Source: Bimastos eiseni (Eukaryota; Annelida; Clitellata; Crassiclitellata; Lumbricidae). From it: a DNA stretch of 64,000 bases. The position numbers were made by a program, and so were the translations under genes. The notes under the pieces are model-generated. The model saw only the letters and a list, made by a program, of their open reading frames with translations, was not told where the DNA came from and did no database searches. The DNA lies in NCBI GenBank assembly GCA_959347315.1, contig OY365810.1, positions 9,147,647 to 9,211,646 on the forward strand, given 5' to 3'. Each line of letters starts with the position of its first letter. Position 1 is the stretch's first letter. Below are positions 10,653 through 22,655 of the stretch, piece by piece.

Positions 10653-10921
10653 AAAGTATAATCAGATCTTATTCATTATGTCGATATTAATTTTTATATC
10701 GGCCTAATTGGCGCCCTAATGGGGGTTGACTCAATCCCAAACATATCTTGGACGGGACGGACATTTTACGTTAAGTACAGAACTGCATTTATTTTGAGCC
10801 ACAGCGCCCTGTAAACTTTTGTCTATTACCTCAACGTTGTAATATACGATAAAGATTGGAGTAGCCTCTGTAGCTACATAAATTAATATCGACATAATGA
10901 ATAAGATCCAATTATACTTTT
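10653..10921. mobile_element. MITE with about 45-bp terminal inverted repeats
   Basis: The left arm AAAGTATAATCAGATCTTAT (10653) continues TTCATTATGTCGATATTAAT. The right arm's reverse complement reads AAAGTATAATTGGATCTTAT then TTCATTATGTCGATATTAAT. About 40 of 45 positions match. No convincing target duplication flanks it. The internal part has no coding potential. Confidence 0.8.
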
Positions 10922-11179
10922 CAAGGTGCAAAAACTGCAAACATTTTATGTAGATTTCCTATTTTCCAAAGCAGAATCTAAGACTTGTTACATCAGAATA
11001 AAATAACCATTGCTAATTTAACATATTAAATTTAATAATTTTAAATTACTTTGCATGAAATGGGTAAAAAATCTGCAATCTGACTAATGAGTCAACATGG
11101 CAATCAGAAGTACAAGTAATTGTCTAATGATTTAAAGTATGACAAATTACCACAAAGATATACCAGTAAAAATATTCAT

Positions 11180-11375
11180 TCAATCCGAAGATTTATAGCG
11201 CCCCTTCAAGGAGTGCTCCCGACCCCAGTCACCCCAGCATGGCTGAAAAGGACAATTTTGAGGTAAGAAAGAATGGTGTCGGTGTGGACCTTGGGGAGCA
11301 AGCCCAGAACCAGGAGGAGCTCGTTCTAGAGCGAGGGACCAAACACTAAGGCACAATTTGGCATAGAAACGATGA
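11180..11375 (-). mobile_element. CR1/L2-like LINE 3' end relic
   Basis: On the plus strand it starts with a TTCATTCAAT tail and GATTTATAGCGCCCCTTCAA, the reverse complement of the LINE tail at 5085. Further in, the minus strand recalls VFGPS..NELLLVLGL and LFSHAGVTGVGS, parallel to VVGPSTWNGLPVALRL and LFSRGWTGCTS of the 5085-5880 copy. Strongly decayed. Confidence 0.65.
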
Positions 11376-11639
11376 GCACGCCCAGTGTCTCAGATAAAAA
11401 CCAAACAGAGCATTTACTTACATCCAGATGTAAAAGTTTTGACACAGCTAAAGCTAACGACAATCACACTGAGCATTTACAACATAAAGCGCTCTCGTAC
11501 CGTCATGCAGGCAAGCCGCACCTTCTCCTGCATTGGACTGCTACGTTGGAACTTCTTGCCATTAAAAATTTGGAGTCTTCCATTGTGTGCAGCACAGGAG
11601 ACATTTTCTGAACTATTCTCTCCTTCAGACCTGAATTAA

Positions 11640-12073
11640 TCCCTCACAGGGGAGGGGTCAGCCACTCGGATCCTTCTTCTCCATTTGACTCTGTCGCATG
11701 TGTCTTCATTTTTCAATTTTAGAGTCTCCAGGTCCTTTTGTATCATATCTTCCCATCTCTTCTTCTGTTGTCCTCAACTGCGTCGTCCGTTGACATCTGC
11801 TTTCATAATTCTTTTAATGCATTTTTCGTCCTCTCTTCTCTTCACATCTCATTCTGGCCTCTAGTATTTTTTCCGTAATACATGCCACTCCCAGCGTCTT
11901 TCTGATATCTTCGCTCCTTTTCTTATCCCTAAGTGATACTCCAAGAATCCACCTCAGCATTCTCATCTCCGTTCTCTCTAATAACCCTTCTCCTGTCTTT
12001 GTCAGTGTCCATGCCTCTGCTCCATAGATCACTGCTGGTCTTATCGTTGTTTTGTAAACCTTTGACTTGAGAT
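11640..12073 (-). mobile_element. LINE reverse transcriptase C-terminal remnant
   Basis: From 12066 downward the minus strand reads YKTTIRPAVIYGAEAWTLTK, EMRMLRWILGVSLRDKKR, DIRKTLGVACI and, after a frame change, VNGRRS-stop-GQQKKRWEDMI and DTCDRVKWRRRIRVADPSP. These are the typical C-terminal motifs of RTE-like LINEs, of a different lineage from the copy at 1-1015. One in-frame stop and at least one frameshift make it inactive. Confidence 0.85.
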
Positions 12074-13038
12074 GAATCAGAATTTTCTGGACTATTGAAG
12101 GCGCATTTATTTTAGATCTGTTAGGTAGCTCTGTTTATTGCCTGTGAGAGGTTCTTGTAGGGTGTTTGTATACATACTGTAACATACATACATAAATGAC
12201 AGAATAGACAATCACAAACTGTATTATAAATATTTAATAAAACATTTTAAAATTCCAATGAATGTTTGTTCTCACATAGCTCATGACCCTCTCTGCCAAT
12301 CTGGTCACGAACTATGAACATTGACCTTTTGTAACTTACTGCGGTTTGTCAGGTTGTTTCTCATTAAACGAAGATATATAGCTATGAAAATATGTAAAAG
12401 AGGCACACAGCTTCAACTGGTATACCAATCCACAGAACGACGAAATGGGCATATGTATATGTCTGATAATAAACAAATGGATGTATGAAACTCACCACTG
12501 GAATTTTACATGTGGCTAACTCACAAAATTTGAATGTTTTGGCATTTGTTATGAGCATTTAAACGGTTATTTGGGGGTTAACAGAAACACAGAGCCTGTC
12601 CTGCTCTACTGTGCTCTTTTTGTGTACTTCCCATCTTGGTCACCAAGCGAATAACAAATCATTACCAGTAACAAAATAACAAATTATTATCTGGAGTAAA
12701 GCAATAAATCATTTACCAAACCAAATGCAGTGATCAAACCAAATGCAGAGATGTGCTCAGAAGTATTTAATCAGAAGTCTACTTATACTATTAGTATCAA
12801 TCAACTCTTTTATCACAATGCATGACATGACTCATCCTTGCCCCTTAAATAAAACACTTTATTTTGTTATCAGCCATCTGATCAACAAACTTGCTACATC
12901 ACACATGTACCTCAGTGCAGCAAGGAGAAATAATTATTTCTTCATTATAAAATTAACAGTTTGCTGCCTGAAAACTTTCAGCCCTCCAATGCAACCTTAT
13001 TCTGAAATTTGTTAATGGACGGCAGAATCTTGGATGAC
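12074..13038. other. Spacer downstream of DPH2, no gene seen
   Basis: No credible exon, transposon end or array is seen between the LINE remnant and the DPH2 stop codon. Minor open frames (for example 12743-13015 plus) lack any family features. Confidence 0.45.
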
Positions 13039-16000
13039 TTAAAATGTTGGTTCATTTTCATAACTTGTGGCAGTGCCTTTACTGCCTTGAATAGCTTTTA
13101 TGACAGGTGTCTTTCCAAGCTGTGGATCGAGGCCTTTCCATGATCGATTGCTCAGAAACTCACCTAGCAAACACAGAAGACAATAAAATTAAGTTATGTT
13201 AACTATACACATTATGTCAAATTAAAAGCAATTAAACTTTCAAAGGTAAGGTAATGGTGAATGTTTCTTTCTTAATGCGACATGTTGGTAGCTTAACCAT
13301 CATTACTTGGGAATTAATTAACATTCGATTTAAAGTAATTAATACTAACCTTATCATCAGTATCAACTAAATTCACAACGGAACCTGTAATAGCCTAGAC
13401 TTTAACGACCAGCACATAGTAAAACGTAAGGCATTATCAATAACGCTGGTCGTTAAAGAGTTAAGGCAGTGAAAGTACAACTCCAATACGTGATGACCTG
13501 TTAAATTAGCCCTGCAACACCAGAATACTGCATGTTGAACAAGGCTTTTAGCACGACTTAGTATAATTACCATCTGCCATTTTTATTATTGTTATCTTAG
13601 TTATTATTATTACCAAAATTCCAAACAATGCCAGCTTCTTAGATACTATGCTACATAATTAATTAAAAGTGTTTGTCTTGATATGAAGTGTTATAACATT
13701 TGAGGTTACATTCCATCACATCACTCGCTAATTTAGGATTACCTCTATGTGTAGGAGATTATCACAATACTCGTATTGTAATATATACCCAGACAACAAA
13801 TAAGGTCTGGGTTGGTAACTGGTCTTTCAAATAGTAATTTGGTTATAAGATAAACAGTTGGCAACAATGTTGAAATAAAAAAACTTTTACCTGCTGACCC
13901 ATGAACTGCAATTTGATTGATTGGCTTAACCAAGGCATTGAAATCTGATCCATTTGCGTGAAGACATGTTTCTTCCTCTGCCACTCCCAACTGTCGTATC
14001 TTCCCCGTCACAAGTGATACATCCATCTGTGGCTCACATTCTGATGTTCTTTCATGATAACTCAAACCACCTGGTAACAAAATGAATTCATACAGGAAAA
14101 AATATTATCTTAACATAATTAAATTATAGGTTACTCATCACTTTCCACACTTTAAATTATCACAGTATTTTTTTTAAATCAACTCAATTGCGAGTTTCCT
14201 AATGAAAAGATATACACAGTAAAAAATTATAAATGGAGTATTACAGTTCCAAAGTATTCCCTGAAGAATGAAACGTTTTTCAAAATTTAACGCAAAACAG
14301 GATATAAAATAGTCAGACAGTGTTTGTTTATCTAACATCATCCATCGACTTCCATAACACTACTATTATGAAGCAAGAGCATCAGCAAATGGTCATTTAA
14401 AGTGCACTAACAGAACAATCATAATTCACTACAGAAGCCATGTCAAAAGCCAGCAGGTCAGGCAAATATGAAGTCAATCAATGGCAAGAGGGCTAAGATT
14501 TAAGTTAAACATCTAAAGAACCAACAGAATGCATAACCTAGGCAGTGAATATTTAAGCCCTAAAACAGCCACCAAGAACTCGACATAACAACAGTAAAAC
14601 ATCCATTTATTACAAAAATGAGTGCTATGTTTGCTGGCAACGCAATGTGACATATTTTAAACTGAATTCTTTCTAAAACTGCAGCTTGAAAGCTAAACAA
14701 AGGGTATCGATGCTTGATGGGCCATGTAATTAATGCAATATTAGAGTAATATATTCTTAAAATTATGTGGGGCTTCATTATGGATAACAATAACATTTCC
14801 AAGATCCTTGAATGTCTTTTTCTTATGCATATCAAGAGACACATTAATTCCTCTCCCAACTTCAGTTCCTACCCGTCAGCATATCGCGAAGGCTACTCCA
14901 CGGAAACTGCTCTTGTCTCTACACCGGATTACATCTTCTCATGTATTGACAATGGTAAAGCCTGCCTCTGTATGTGTCTTGACCTTAGTGCAGCCTTTGA
15001 CACTGTAAACGACCAGTTACTCCTTTCAAGACTTGAAAAAAGCTTTGGTGTCTCTGGGACTGCCTTACACTGGTTAGCTTCATACCTGGTTGATCACAAT
15101 CAGCAGGTGGCCATTGGCTCGGTCGGAGCCCACACTTTGCACTGCTGGAGTGCCACAGGGATCTGTCCTCGGCCCTTTATTATTTACAGTCTTTACTTTC
15201 CCAATCAGTCGTATAGCTAAACACTTTGGAATTCAATTACTACAGTGCAGATGATACTCAGCTCCATATTGCTCTGTCACTCACTGATCAGTCTGGTAAA
15301 CTAAAACTGGAAGAATGCCTCTCATCTATATATGCATGGTTCTGTTTCAATGTATCGAAAATATGTTAGCTCGAGTAGTGCTACGTGTCCCACTACGAAC
15401 ATGCTCTTCTGCCCTACTCCACCAACTGCATTGGCTCCCTGTTGAAATCAGAATCAAATTTAAGTTAGCTGGTTTGACCTACAAAGCCATCATCACCAGT
15501 ACACCTACCATATTCATGCTCTACTAACTCCTTACATTCCTCCTCGTTGCTTACGATCATAAAGTACAGTTCTTTTAGTTGAACCACGATGCAGAGCAGT
15601 TATGGGCTCTCATGCATTTTATGTCTCTGCTCCTAGGGAATGGAATCGACTGCCACTCTCTTCGTAGCTCAAATTCACTTCCTTCCTTCAAAAAGCGACT
15701 CAAAACTCACTATTTCTCTTTCAAGGTTTTGGAAATCTAATTGCATCTTCTCCTGGCGACTGACTATCCGCACCTCAGATTCACATTTAGGTGTGACCTT
15801 GTGCACGTTACAAATTTAATAATAAATAAATGTGGCTTTTTTTCTATATTGAGCTTATGTTGGCCTTTCAGCTCGGAACTGTCTTCCACAATCCATGCAC
15901 CTGGAATTACTGAGAGGCACCTTATCAGTTTCGGAGATGCCCCAAGACTTTTCTGTTCCCTCGCCCAAGCACAGACGCCCGCTGAGAGTGCTGCTGATTT

Positions 16001-19000
16001 GAGATGCGCTATATGAATGCTTGATTACATTACATTTAAAGTGTCTGAAAGTCTTTTTCAACAATGTTGACAAGACATGAATTACTGTAGTATTGACTAC
16101 CTCATTCAATAAAAAAACATTAGTTGAGCTTTATGGAAACTCTTGTAGGAGCACAATAACTAAAGACTGAGATTTTGCTTGTGTAGAACTGGCTAAGTCA
16201 GAATTCTCTATTCTTCCAAATTCATGCCATGAAATTATGATATACATCCACTAATTTCAAACATGAAGTTGGTGCATTACAAACAGACCTGGAAGTAGCT
16301 GTTGAAAGTCAATCTCATAATCACCAGTCCACTGTCGCGTACTGTCACAGGCCATTTCCATCTCGAAAGGTGTAACTACTGGCTGATACATTTCAGACGA
16401 ATCTATTAAACTATTTTCAGGACATGCAACAAGTACATAAACGTCAACTTCAGCAAAATTCGCCAACTTTGCCACATTCAGTTTCCCAACAACAAACTTA
16501 TAACACTTCTTTCCAGCTGCACGAATTATTGAACTAAGTCGATCGATCACAGTGAGATAGTCTTTGACCCCAAGAGTTCCCACAAGTATTCCCACCCGCT
16601 CAGCGTCCCTCGCTCTTTCGATTAGGTAATAGCGCTTCATAAGTTGTCTGTTCAAGTTCCATGCATTGACTTTACTTGTTTTTGTTTCTGGGTTGTAGCT
16701 TATGAATTTGCATTTGTTGAATGTTAGCATATATGCATTTTGAAAAAGACTCTCTGGACCAATAAAGATCATTGTGTAGTCGCTGATGTTGACTGCTTCT
16801 GAGAAATGAAAATGTCGACCAAACCGAACAAATTCTCTGTTCTTGTCATTGTCTGAAACATCCTTGACAGGAGTAGCATCATTGGATTGTGATTGGTTGG
16901 TGTACACAGTTGGCAAATCAAGAGCAGGAACTTGAAGCTTTGGAAACACTTTGGTCAATTCTGATACAACAGCCTCTGAAAGAGACAAAATAATCAGTTT
17001 TACATATGGTCATCCAAGTCATTCAGGACTCTCAGCAAAGCAATGGTGTTCAAATTCATCAGATTCAAAATGTTATTATGCAATGAGATGCAATTTTCAA
17101 TAGGAAAGGCAGAAGGTTATTATTGGAAAGAAGAGCAGTTATTAGTGGGCACAAGGGGGCCCGATTTGGATGCCAGAATAGTGGCACCCTGGGCTATAAA
17201 TCATACACCTGAAAACTAGACTTGTAAGGGAGCATAGTGATCATATGAAGCAGATTACTGTCTTAGTCCCCAGATTCATTGCTAAATAAAGTGCAGGTTG
17301 TCTGTGGTCTAAATTAATTAAATTATGGGGACGATATTTAAAATTCTTAATTTTTAAATGAATAAACAGTAACACTGTTTAAACTAACTCATAGATTGAT
17401 GATAGACAACATCATAGAGTAGTATCAAGTGCTGGGAATCATCTTGTAGTAAATCCTTCAGTTGAGCAACGCAGTCTGTGACGTCGATTGGCTGACGTCC
17501 GAAAACAAAAAACACTGGAAGTCGACGAATTGGACTGAGGCACGCTCTACCATAGTGAACGAGGGAGTCCACCTGAAAATGTTCTGCTGCCACTTCATCC
17601 ACACAGCAACTGGAAATGGAAAAGACAATTGTCTACATCTATAGAATAACATATTGGCAACTTCTAAATGTGCATAGGATAAGTGTAAATCGGGGGAACT
17701 ATAAATTGGAGAGTCAAGATGCCAGTTGCAACATGGGTTAGAGGTCAGAAAGTTATGAACAGTTGCAGAGGAAGTCAGTTACTGATGGTCTATTCCACAT
17801 GTACCAGTATTAAACAACACAACTTATGCCATATAATAAATCAGCGTGAAATATATATATATATATATATATATAATAAATATAAATAAATATATCTATA
17901 ATTATATATAATATAAACACGGGAGAAATCCCTGCATCCTGCATCATACAAAATTTCTAATTATAAATTCACTCATTATGTCATAAACTCATTTTGTTAA
18001 TTCCTTGAAAAAAATTAGATGTCTCTTGCAGTTCATTGTTAAATAAACAATACAGTCCACTGTATTATCAAATTCTTCAGTCATTCATGCTTATGATTGC
18101 AAACATCATTCGACTACTACTAATTCATCATTCAATTTACCTTTGACAAATCAATAGCTTACCTTTGAGTCTATGGTTCAATGGTTAAACTGTTGCATTT
18201 AGACTCCAGATAAAAATAAGAATTCAACCAACTGATCAAATTCTGTTATGCCTCACAGTTCTTCGGGGTATTGAGATGATTATGGCTGGGTTTTGTGTAC
18301 CATCAAATACCTTTGTGCACTAGACAATTGAAGCTACAATAACTACAATTACAATAACAGCATAAATAGAAGTTTCTGACCTTCCATAGGACGTATCGGC
18401 AAGTATTGCAAGAACCGCGGACGTCTTTGTGGATAGCAACTGCAACACATCAACTGAATGAACCATCAGTTCATCCGGAAATTGTAGTGCCACCTACCAT
18501 CAACAATTACAATAACTCCCAGCTAATTTTAGTGCTTGAATTGCACACAGATTTTCACTGAATTATAATTATTGCTGAAGTCTAGTAACTCCTGTAGCAC
18601 TAGTGCATAATGCACAAGGCATCAACCATTGGCACACCAAAGATAAGCTAAAATCTGGTTAATATCTATAAGCTTTGTCTATTAAGATACAAATATAGCA
18701 ATCAAAAACAGTCAAGTTTTAAGTTAATTGTGAAATGACAGAAGCGATTGAGCAGATCGAGCAGATTCAGGGAAGGAATTAAAGAATTCAGATTAAGATT
18801 AATTATGTTGTCAACAGGCTAATGAATTACCTGCAAAGTTTTTACTGATTGGTTAAGAAGTTCTAATGATATTAGTTGAAATGACAAACAGGAAAATAAA
18901 AGCTGGAGTCTAACAAAGGTGAAAGATACAAACAATATCATGGGTACAACCTTTTCTACTGACTGGGGAGTAAATATCACAGATCACACTTATAATGTCT

Positions 19001-19514
19001 GTATATTGATAAATAGCCGTAGTGGCAAGAAATTTACCCTCAGACACTGAAGTGACAGATCATCACCTTGCTAACCACTAAGCTACTTTATGACTTTCTC
19101 CCAATAGCGATTGTCTGTGTGAAACGGTCAAAGATGTAAAACAAACTAACCGAAAACAGAGAGACAATCATGATGATAAGTTGATGCGAAATACAGTATG
19201 GGTTCATGATCCTCTGCTACAGCGACCATAGATTATGCAAATAAGTTATGTTCTACACGTTTACCTAAGCAAAAAAACCAGCTTTTTACCTAAGCAAGAA
19301 ATTTTCTTATAATGAACACGAAGAAGCACCAAGTGGTTGCTCTTTGATTTGGACAGACCTTGGTGAAGCCGTTGTTGTTTATCCAATCTGCAGTTTCGTT
19401 AATCTCAAAGAGTGATCCAATGTCGTCTGCTTCTAGAACCATCTGTCTTAGTTCCTCAGATGCTATGCTTTTCTGGATAACATCTTCACCACTATTACTA
19501 AAACTGGTTGCCAT
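13039..19514 (-). CDS. DPH2: Diphthamide biosynthesis protein 2 (2-(3-amino-3-carboxypropyl)histidine synthase subunit 2)
   Basis: Six coding exons on the minus strand: 19514-19359, 18493-18381, 17609-17389, 16975-16289, 14070-13891, 13163-13039 (stop). All have AG/GT borders and compatible phases (0,2,1,1,1), giving 493 residues, close to human DPH2. The product forms with DPH1 the cytosolic iron-sulfur radical-SAM enzyme that transfers a 3-amino-3-carboxypropyl group to the target histidine of elongation factor 2, the first step of diphthamide. Seen family motifs: QFPDELM, DTSYGSCCVDEVAAEH (residues about 86-100), VHYGRACLSP, FIGPESL, MLTFNKC, RYYLIERARDAERVGILVGT (279-298), GKKCYKFVVGKLN, VACPENSLID, RQWTGDYEIDF and a C-terminal RSWKGLDPQLG. 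Cysteines 92, 113 and 348 have the spacing of the cluster-binding cysteines of eukaryotic Dph2. Intron 4 (2.2 kb) holds an antisense LINE relic; intron 5 holds a perfect 14-bp inverted repeat. Confidence 0.97.
13400..13458. repeat. Perfect 14-bp inverted repeat in DPH2 intron 5
   Basis: CTTTAACGACCAGC at 13400-13413 pairs exactly with GCTGGTCGTTAAAG at 13445-13458 across a 31-nt loop. It could be a minimal MITE core or an RNA hairpin in the intron. Confidence 0.85.
14790..16030 (+). mobile_element. CR1/L2-like LINE relic, antisense inside DPH2 intron 4
   Basis: Plus-strand frames give YREGYSTETAL, LDLSAAFDTVNDQLLLSRLE and SFGVSGTALHWLASYL (14870-15090), then a decayed PQG/YADD region (15240-15260, YSADDTQLHIALS), then LHQLHWLPVEIRIKFKLAGL (about 15420-15480) and a 3' end near FKKRLKTHYFSF (15690). 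This is the order of a CR1/L2-type reverse transcriptase with internal deletions and several frameshifts. The 3' part to about 16030 (LRCAI then a short ATTACATTACAT tail) is noncoding. Confidence 0.85.
17851..17925. repeat. (AT)n microsatellite
   Basis: Simple AT/TATA repeat in DPH2 intron 2. Confidence 0.9.
18168..18235 (+). repeat. Possible tRNA-derived SINE head in DPH2 intron 2
   Basis: TATGGTTCAATGGTTAAACTG resembles a RNA polymerase III A box in tRNA layout, with GAATTCAACCA about 40 nt later in the B-box place. Both boxes are degenerate. Confidence 0.35.
19030..19100 (-). repeat. Possible tRNA-derived SINE head in DPH2 intron 1
   Basis: The minus strand reads TAGCTTAGTGGTTAGCAAGG, a good A-box match, with a cloverleaf-like spacing but a poor B box. 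Probably an old SINE. Confidence 0.4.
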
Positions 19515-20198
19515 CTTCTACCTTTAAAACTGTAAGACAGTATTTCCAACTACTAAAAACTGGGAGACACATATCATGTGTAAAATTTTACTTTATGAAC
19601 ATTGTACACTGAAAAATTTATACAAATTGCTTTCTGCTCTTTTGTGTTAGTCAATGGTGTGGCAAGTGGCCGATCGGTTAGAGCGGTCGGCCCTCAAGTC
19701 CCCCCGGACAAACCCCTCCCATCTTGCCCTAACAAGACAAAAGGTTCTATAACGAATAGAAGACATTTTATTAAACGAAACGAAGTGAACGTTTGAACGT
19801 TCAAATGTCTGATATGCTGCGTTTGAATGTTCGTGAATGTGAGTGAAATACGGTACAAACCAGAACAAAGTTAATTAAAGCACAAGCTCAACTCACACTA
19901 GTTAATACACTCGAAAATGACTATATCCACTGTTTTTGGCACCATCGGAGGTGTCTTTTGGTGCCTATTTTAATGTTGTGATATGCTGATTTCTTTAAAA
20001 TTAAATAATGTTGTGCTCTGATGATTGTTTATTTTAACTATTATTTGAATGTCAGTCGTTTTGATTACTTACTTGTTTAATGTGTGTGGATGAGTTTGGT
20101 TGTGTCGTTAGGTGCGCTCTATTTTCAGCCAATTCGGTGGGGGCCATATTATTTACATACACAGGCTTCTAGTCTTCAATTTTACCAAAAGCGTGGTG
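19515..20198. other. DPH2 upstream region with a SINE-like segment
   Basis: The 5' flank of DPH2. At about 19660-19700, GTGGCCGATCGGTTAGAGCG resembles a tRNA A box and may be a SINE head. No promoter element can be named with confidence. Confidence 0.35.
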
Positions 20199-20438
20199 CT
20201 TCTGCGGCTAAAACTTCGGCCTCGATACCTGCGGAAAAATTACTTCTGCGGCCGAAAGCTATTCGCGTACGTCTAAAATGGACACAAACCAAAACCCTGA
20301 CTCTCACGACACCTAGACCGATCCCAAAATCGACGCATTACAGTAAATAGGAACGAATATTTATATTTACATTTTGTACGTGTGGAAGCAACATTTTCGT
20401 TTGTATTACTATTACGGCCGAACTTTCGGCTGCAGAAG
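20199..20438. mobile_element. Small TIR element; related sequence at about 46487-46664
   Basis: Left end CTTCTGCGGCTAAAACTTCG matches the reverse complement of the right end, CTTCTGCAGCCGAAAGTTCG. The same end (GGCCGAACTTTTAGCTGCAG then AAG) recurs at 46641-46664 downstream of NKAIN. No target duplication seen. Confidence 0.6.
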
Positions 20439-20574
20439 ATTCGTCCTTCTTGTAGACACAACTGGCGGGAGCTTTTAATAATTGGGGCTTTGACCACGCA
20501 TGCGCAATGGTTTCCGTCGCAAAAGTAATTACTATGTGCCAAGAGTGGTGGAATCTACTGCCGCAGAAGATTTA

Positions 20575-20912
20575 CGATGTTGGTAAAATGCGAACCGGCG
20601 AACTGCGAACCATAGGTGCAAACGGATCAGATTAAGGCATCGTGAGGGTCGGCTAGAGTCAGGGTTGGCATCGTGAGGGTTGGTTAGGGTTAGGATTAGG
20701 GTTAGTGTAGTTAATAGATAGGGTTCAGGGTCATAGCTAGTATCGTTTACAGATAATTGCCAAAAACTGTTGGCCGCATGAATAAAAATATATATAGCAA
20801 CCATAGGCTCGAACCGGTCACGTGACTTTTTTACAGCCAATCGAAAACAAGTTCGCAAACGGTTCGCATTTTACCGGTTCACAGTTCGCCCGTTCGCATT
20901 TTACCCACACCC
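20575..20912. mobile_element. Mutator-like MITE with 9-bp target duplication, containing telomere-like repeats
   Basis: Ends pair as CGATGTTGGTAAAATGCGAA and, on the reverse complement of the right end, GGGTGTGGGTAAAATGCGAA, continuing CCGGCGAACTG.GAACC. Both sides carry the perfect 9-bp repeat GAAGATTTA (20566-20574 and 20913-20921), the length typical of Mutator-like elements. Inside, 20684-20705 reads TTAGGGTTAGGATTAGGGTT. The core TIR GGTAAAATGC is shared with the larger element at 59945-60755. Confidence 0.85.
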
Positions 20913-21172
20913 GAAGATTTATTCTTATCCAAAACTATATCCAGTCCACAAACAATATTCGCACAGATGAACACGTATGTAGCAAAATCTATCAGACATT
21001 TGACCATTTAGGAATCATACGATCATTTTTAAACGACCCAAACATAACCAAAACAAGATTAAAGAACATCTTTGATATCAACCTTTTCCTCACGTGTTGT
21101 TATGGCAAGTTGAAGAGCCGCCATGTTAATCATCAAAGCATATTATAGCGCTATACTAAATTCCTAAATCTT

Positions 21173-21397
21173 AATCATAATCTTCAAAATTTAAAGCGCC
21201 ATTTGCGAGCCAATCGAAGGGCACCAGCTTACTCACGAGCGCTGTGTCAATCCATAAGAGTTTTCAAAGGACGCCCGAGTCAGGTTACCATAGGGTCAGA
21301 GGGTGTTGTTAAGGCGGGTGTCGTTTTAGTGATTCGATGCAGCGGTGGCCTTCGCTTGGCTTTCGAATGGCGCTTTAGAAGTCTGTAGAATACGATT
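21173..21397. mobile_element. Small inverted-repeat element
   Basis: The left arm (21173-21219) contains AAAGCGCCATTTGCGAGCCA and the right arm's reverse complement contains AAAGCGCCATTCGAAAGCCA; outer parts are more diverged. A diverged relative of the left half (CTAATCGAAGGGCATTAGCT) lies at about 61115. No target duplication found. Confidence 0.55.
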
Positions 21398-22590
21398 GAG
21401 AGTGGGTGATTGACAATGATAATGGATGAACCGAATAAGTGAGGAGTTCAGCAGGGTGCACAATCATACACACAATGAAATCGGAAACTAAATCGAAGTG
21501 TGGCGTAATTGCACGAAGTATAAAACGAACAGGGAAATTGGGACATTGGACATCATGAGACGCTGAGGCACATAAGCGATAAGGAGCCAGAAAGCAATAA
21601 AATTCATGACAGCGTAGTGATCATTGAAAGGAGTATTTGTCTATAAAGTAGTCAGGAAATTTGAAGGTCTTTTATCTCATTAACTGTAACAAATTATGAC
21701 AATCTGTGAATGTGCAAGACAATTATACCAGAGCAACTTTGATAATTGTTATACACGATGATTTGATTTTGAAAATCGACCGTTCATCAGTCTACTTACT
21801 CACTCGCCATAGCTAGACTTGACTTACTACCTGAACTTCGTCGTTGATTTCTATGATTATTTTGATCGAAGTGGAGTAAACTTGTTTCAAAATAATGTAA
21901 ATATTCGTTGCTATTTGTTGTTATTGGATGAAATTCGGAGGCATATCGCCGTATAATGATTTTTATTCGTGTACTGTGGAATTTGTATCGTGTCAATTCG
22001 TTCCCAAGGTGTAATTACATCGTAAACTCTGCCGCTGATTAGTGATTGCCTAGCTATACTGTATAATTTTGGTGTACATTGAGTAGTTGACTTAATGATA
22101 AATTAACTAATTGCTACCGAGTTTAATACAATTGGCAAGACATTTAACTGGACTAACACGTTGCGACGTGACTAACCCGGATATCATATTGCAGAACCAG
22201 GCCACTTCTTGCTGAGTTTTAATGCTGCCAAACCTCGTGTAAATTCACGTGACGCTGGCAAGTTGTGACGTTACATTTTTGTTTCAATGGTTTTTGCACT
22301 GTGGTGAACCTTTTGGTACTCATTTAAAAGATTGGAAGCTACACAACTATTGCATCACACCACCATTCTCTTGTTTTATTCCGTTAGTGTTTCTGGTTAA
22401 AGCTGCTACTTGCTTGTCCAATGTATCCTGGCTGCCAACAGTTAAATCCTGTAATGACTTAATTTTGTGATCATCTGTTCATACTGTACTTGTAATCATA
22501 CTGTGATTTGTCGGTTGGAAATTTAACAAATTTATATTTGTTTGTTGATGCACATGGCTATGTTGACAGTATGTTTTTTATGCTGCAGGC
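21398..22590. other. 5' flank of SLC35F5, no exon assigned
   Basis: The first coding exon of SLC35F5 begins after a TTTTTATGCTGCAG acceptor at 22575-22588, so an upstream noncoding exon and promoter should lie in this stretch or further left. I could not pin them down. Confidence 0.4.
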
Positions 22591-22655
22591 AGAGGGGTCA
22601 GCTTTGACATTTCTGATAAGGAGGCCAGTTAGGAGGATCTGCCGGTGTGTTAACG

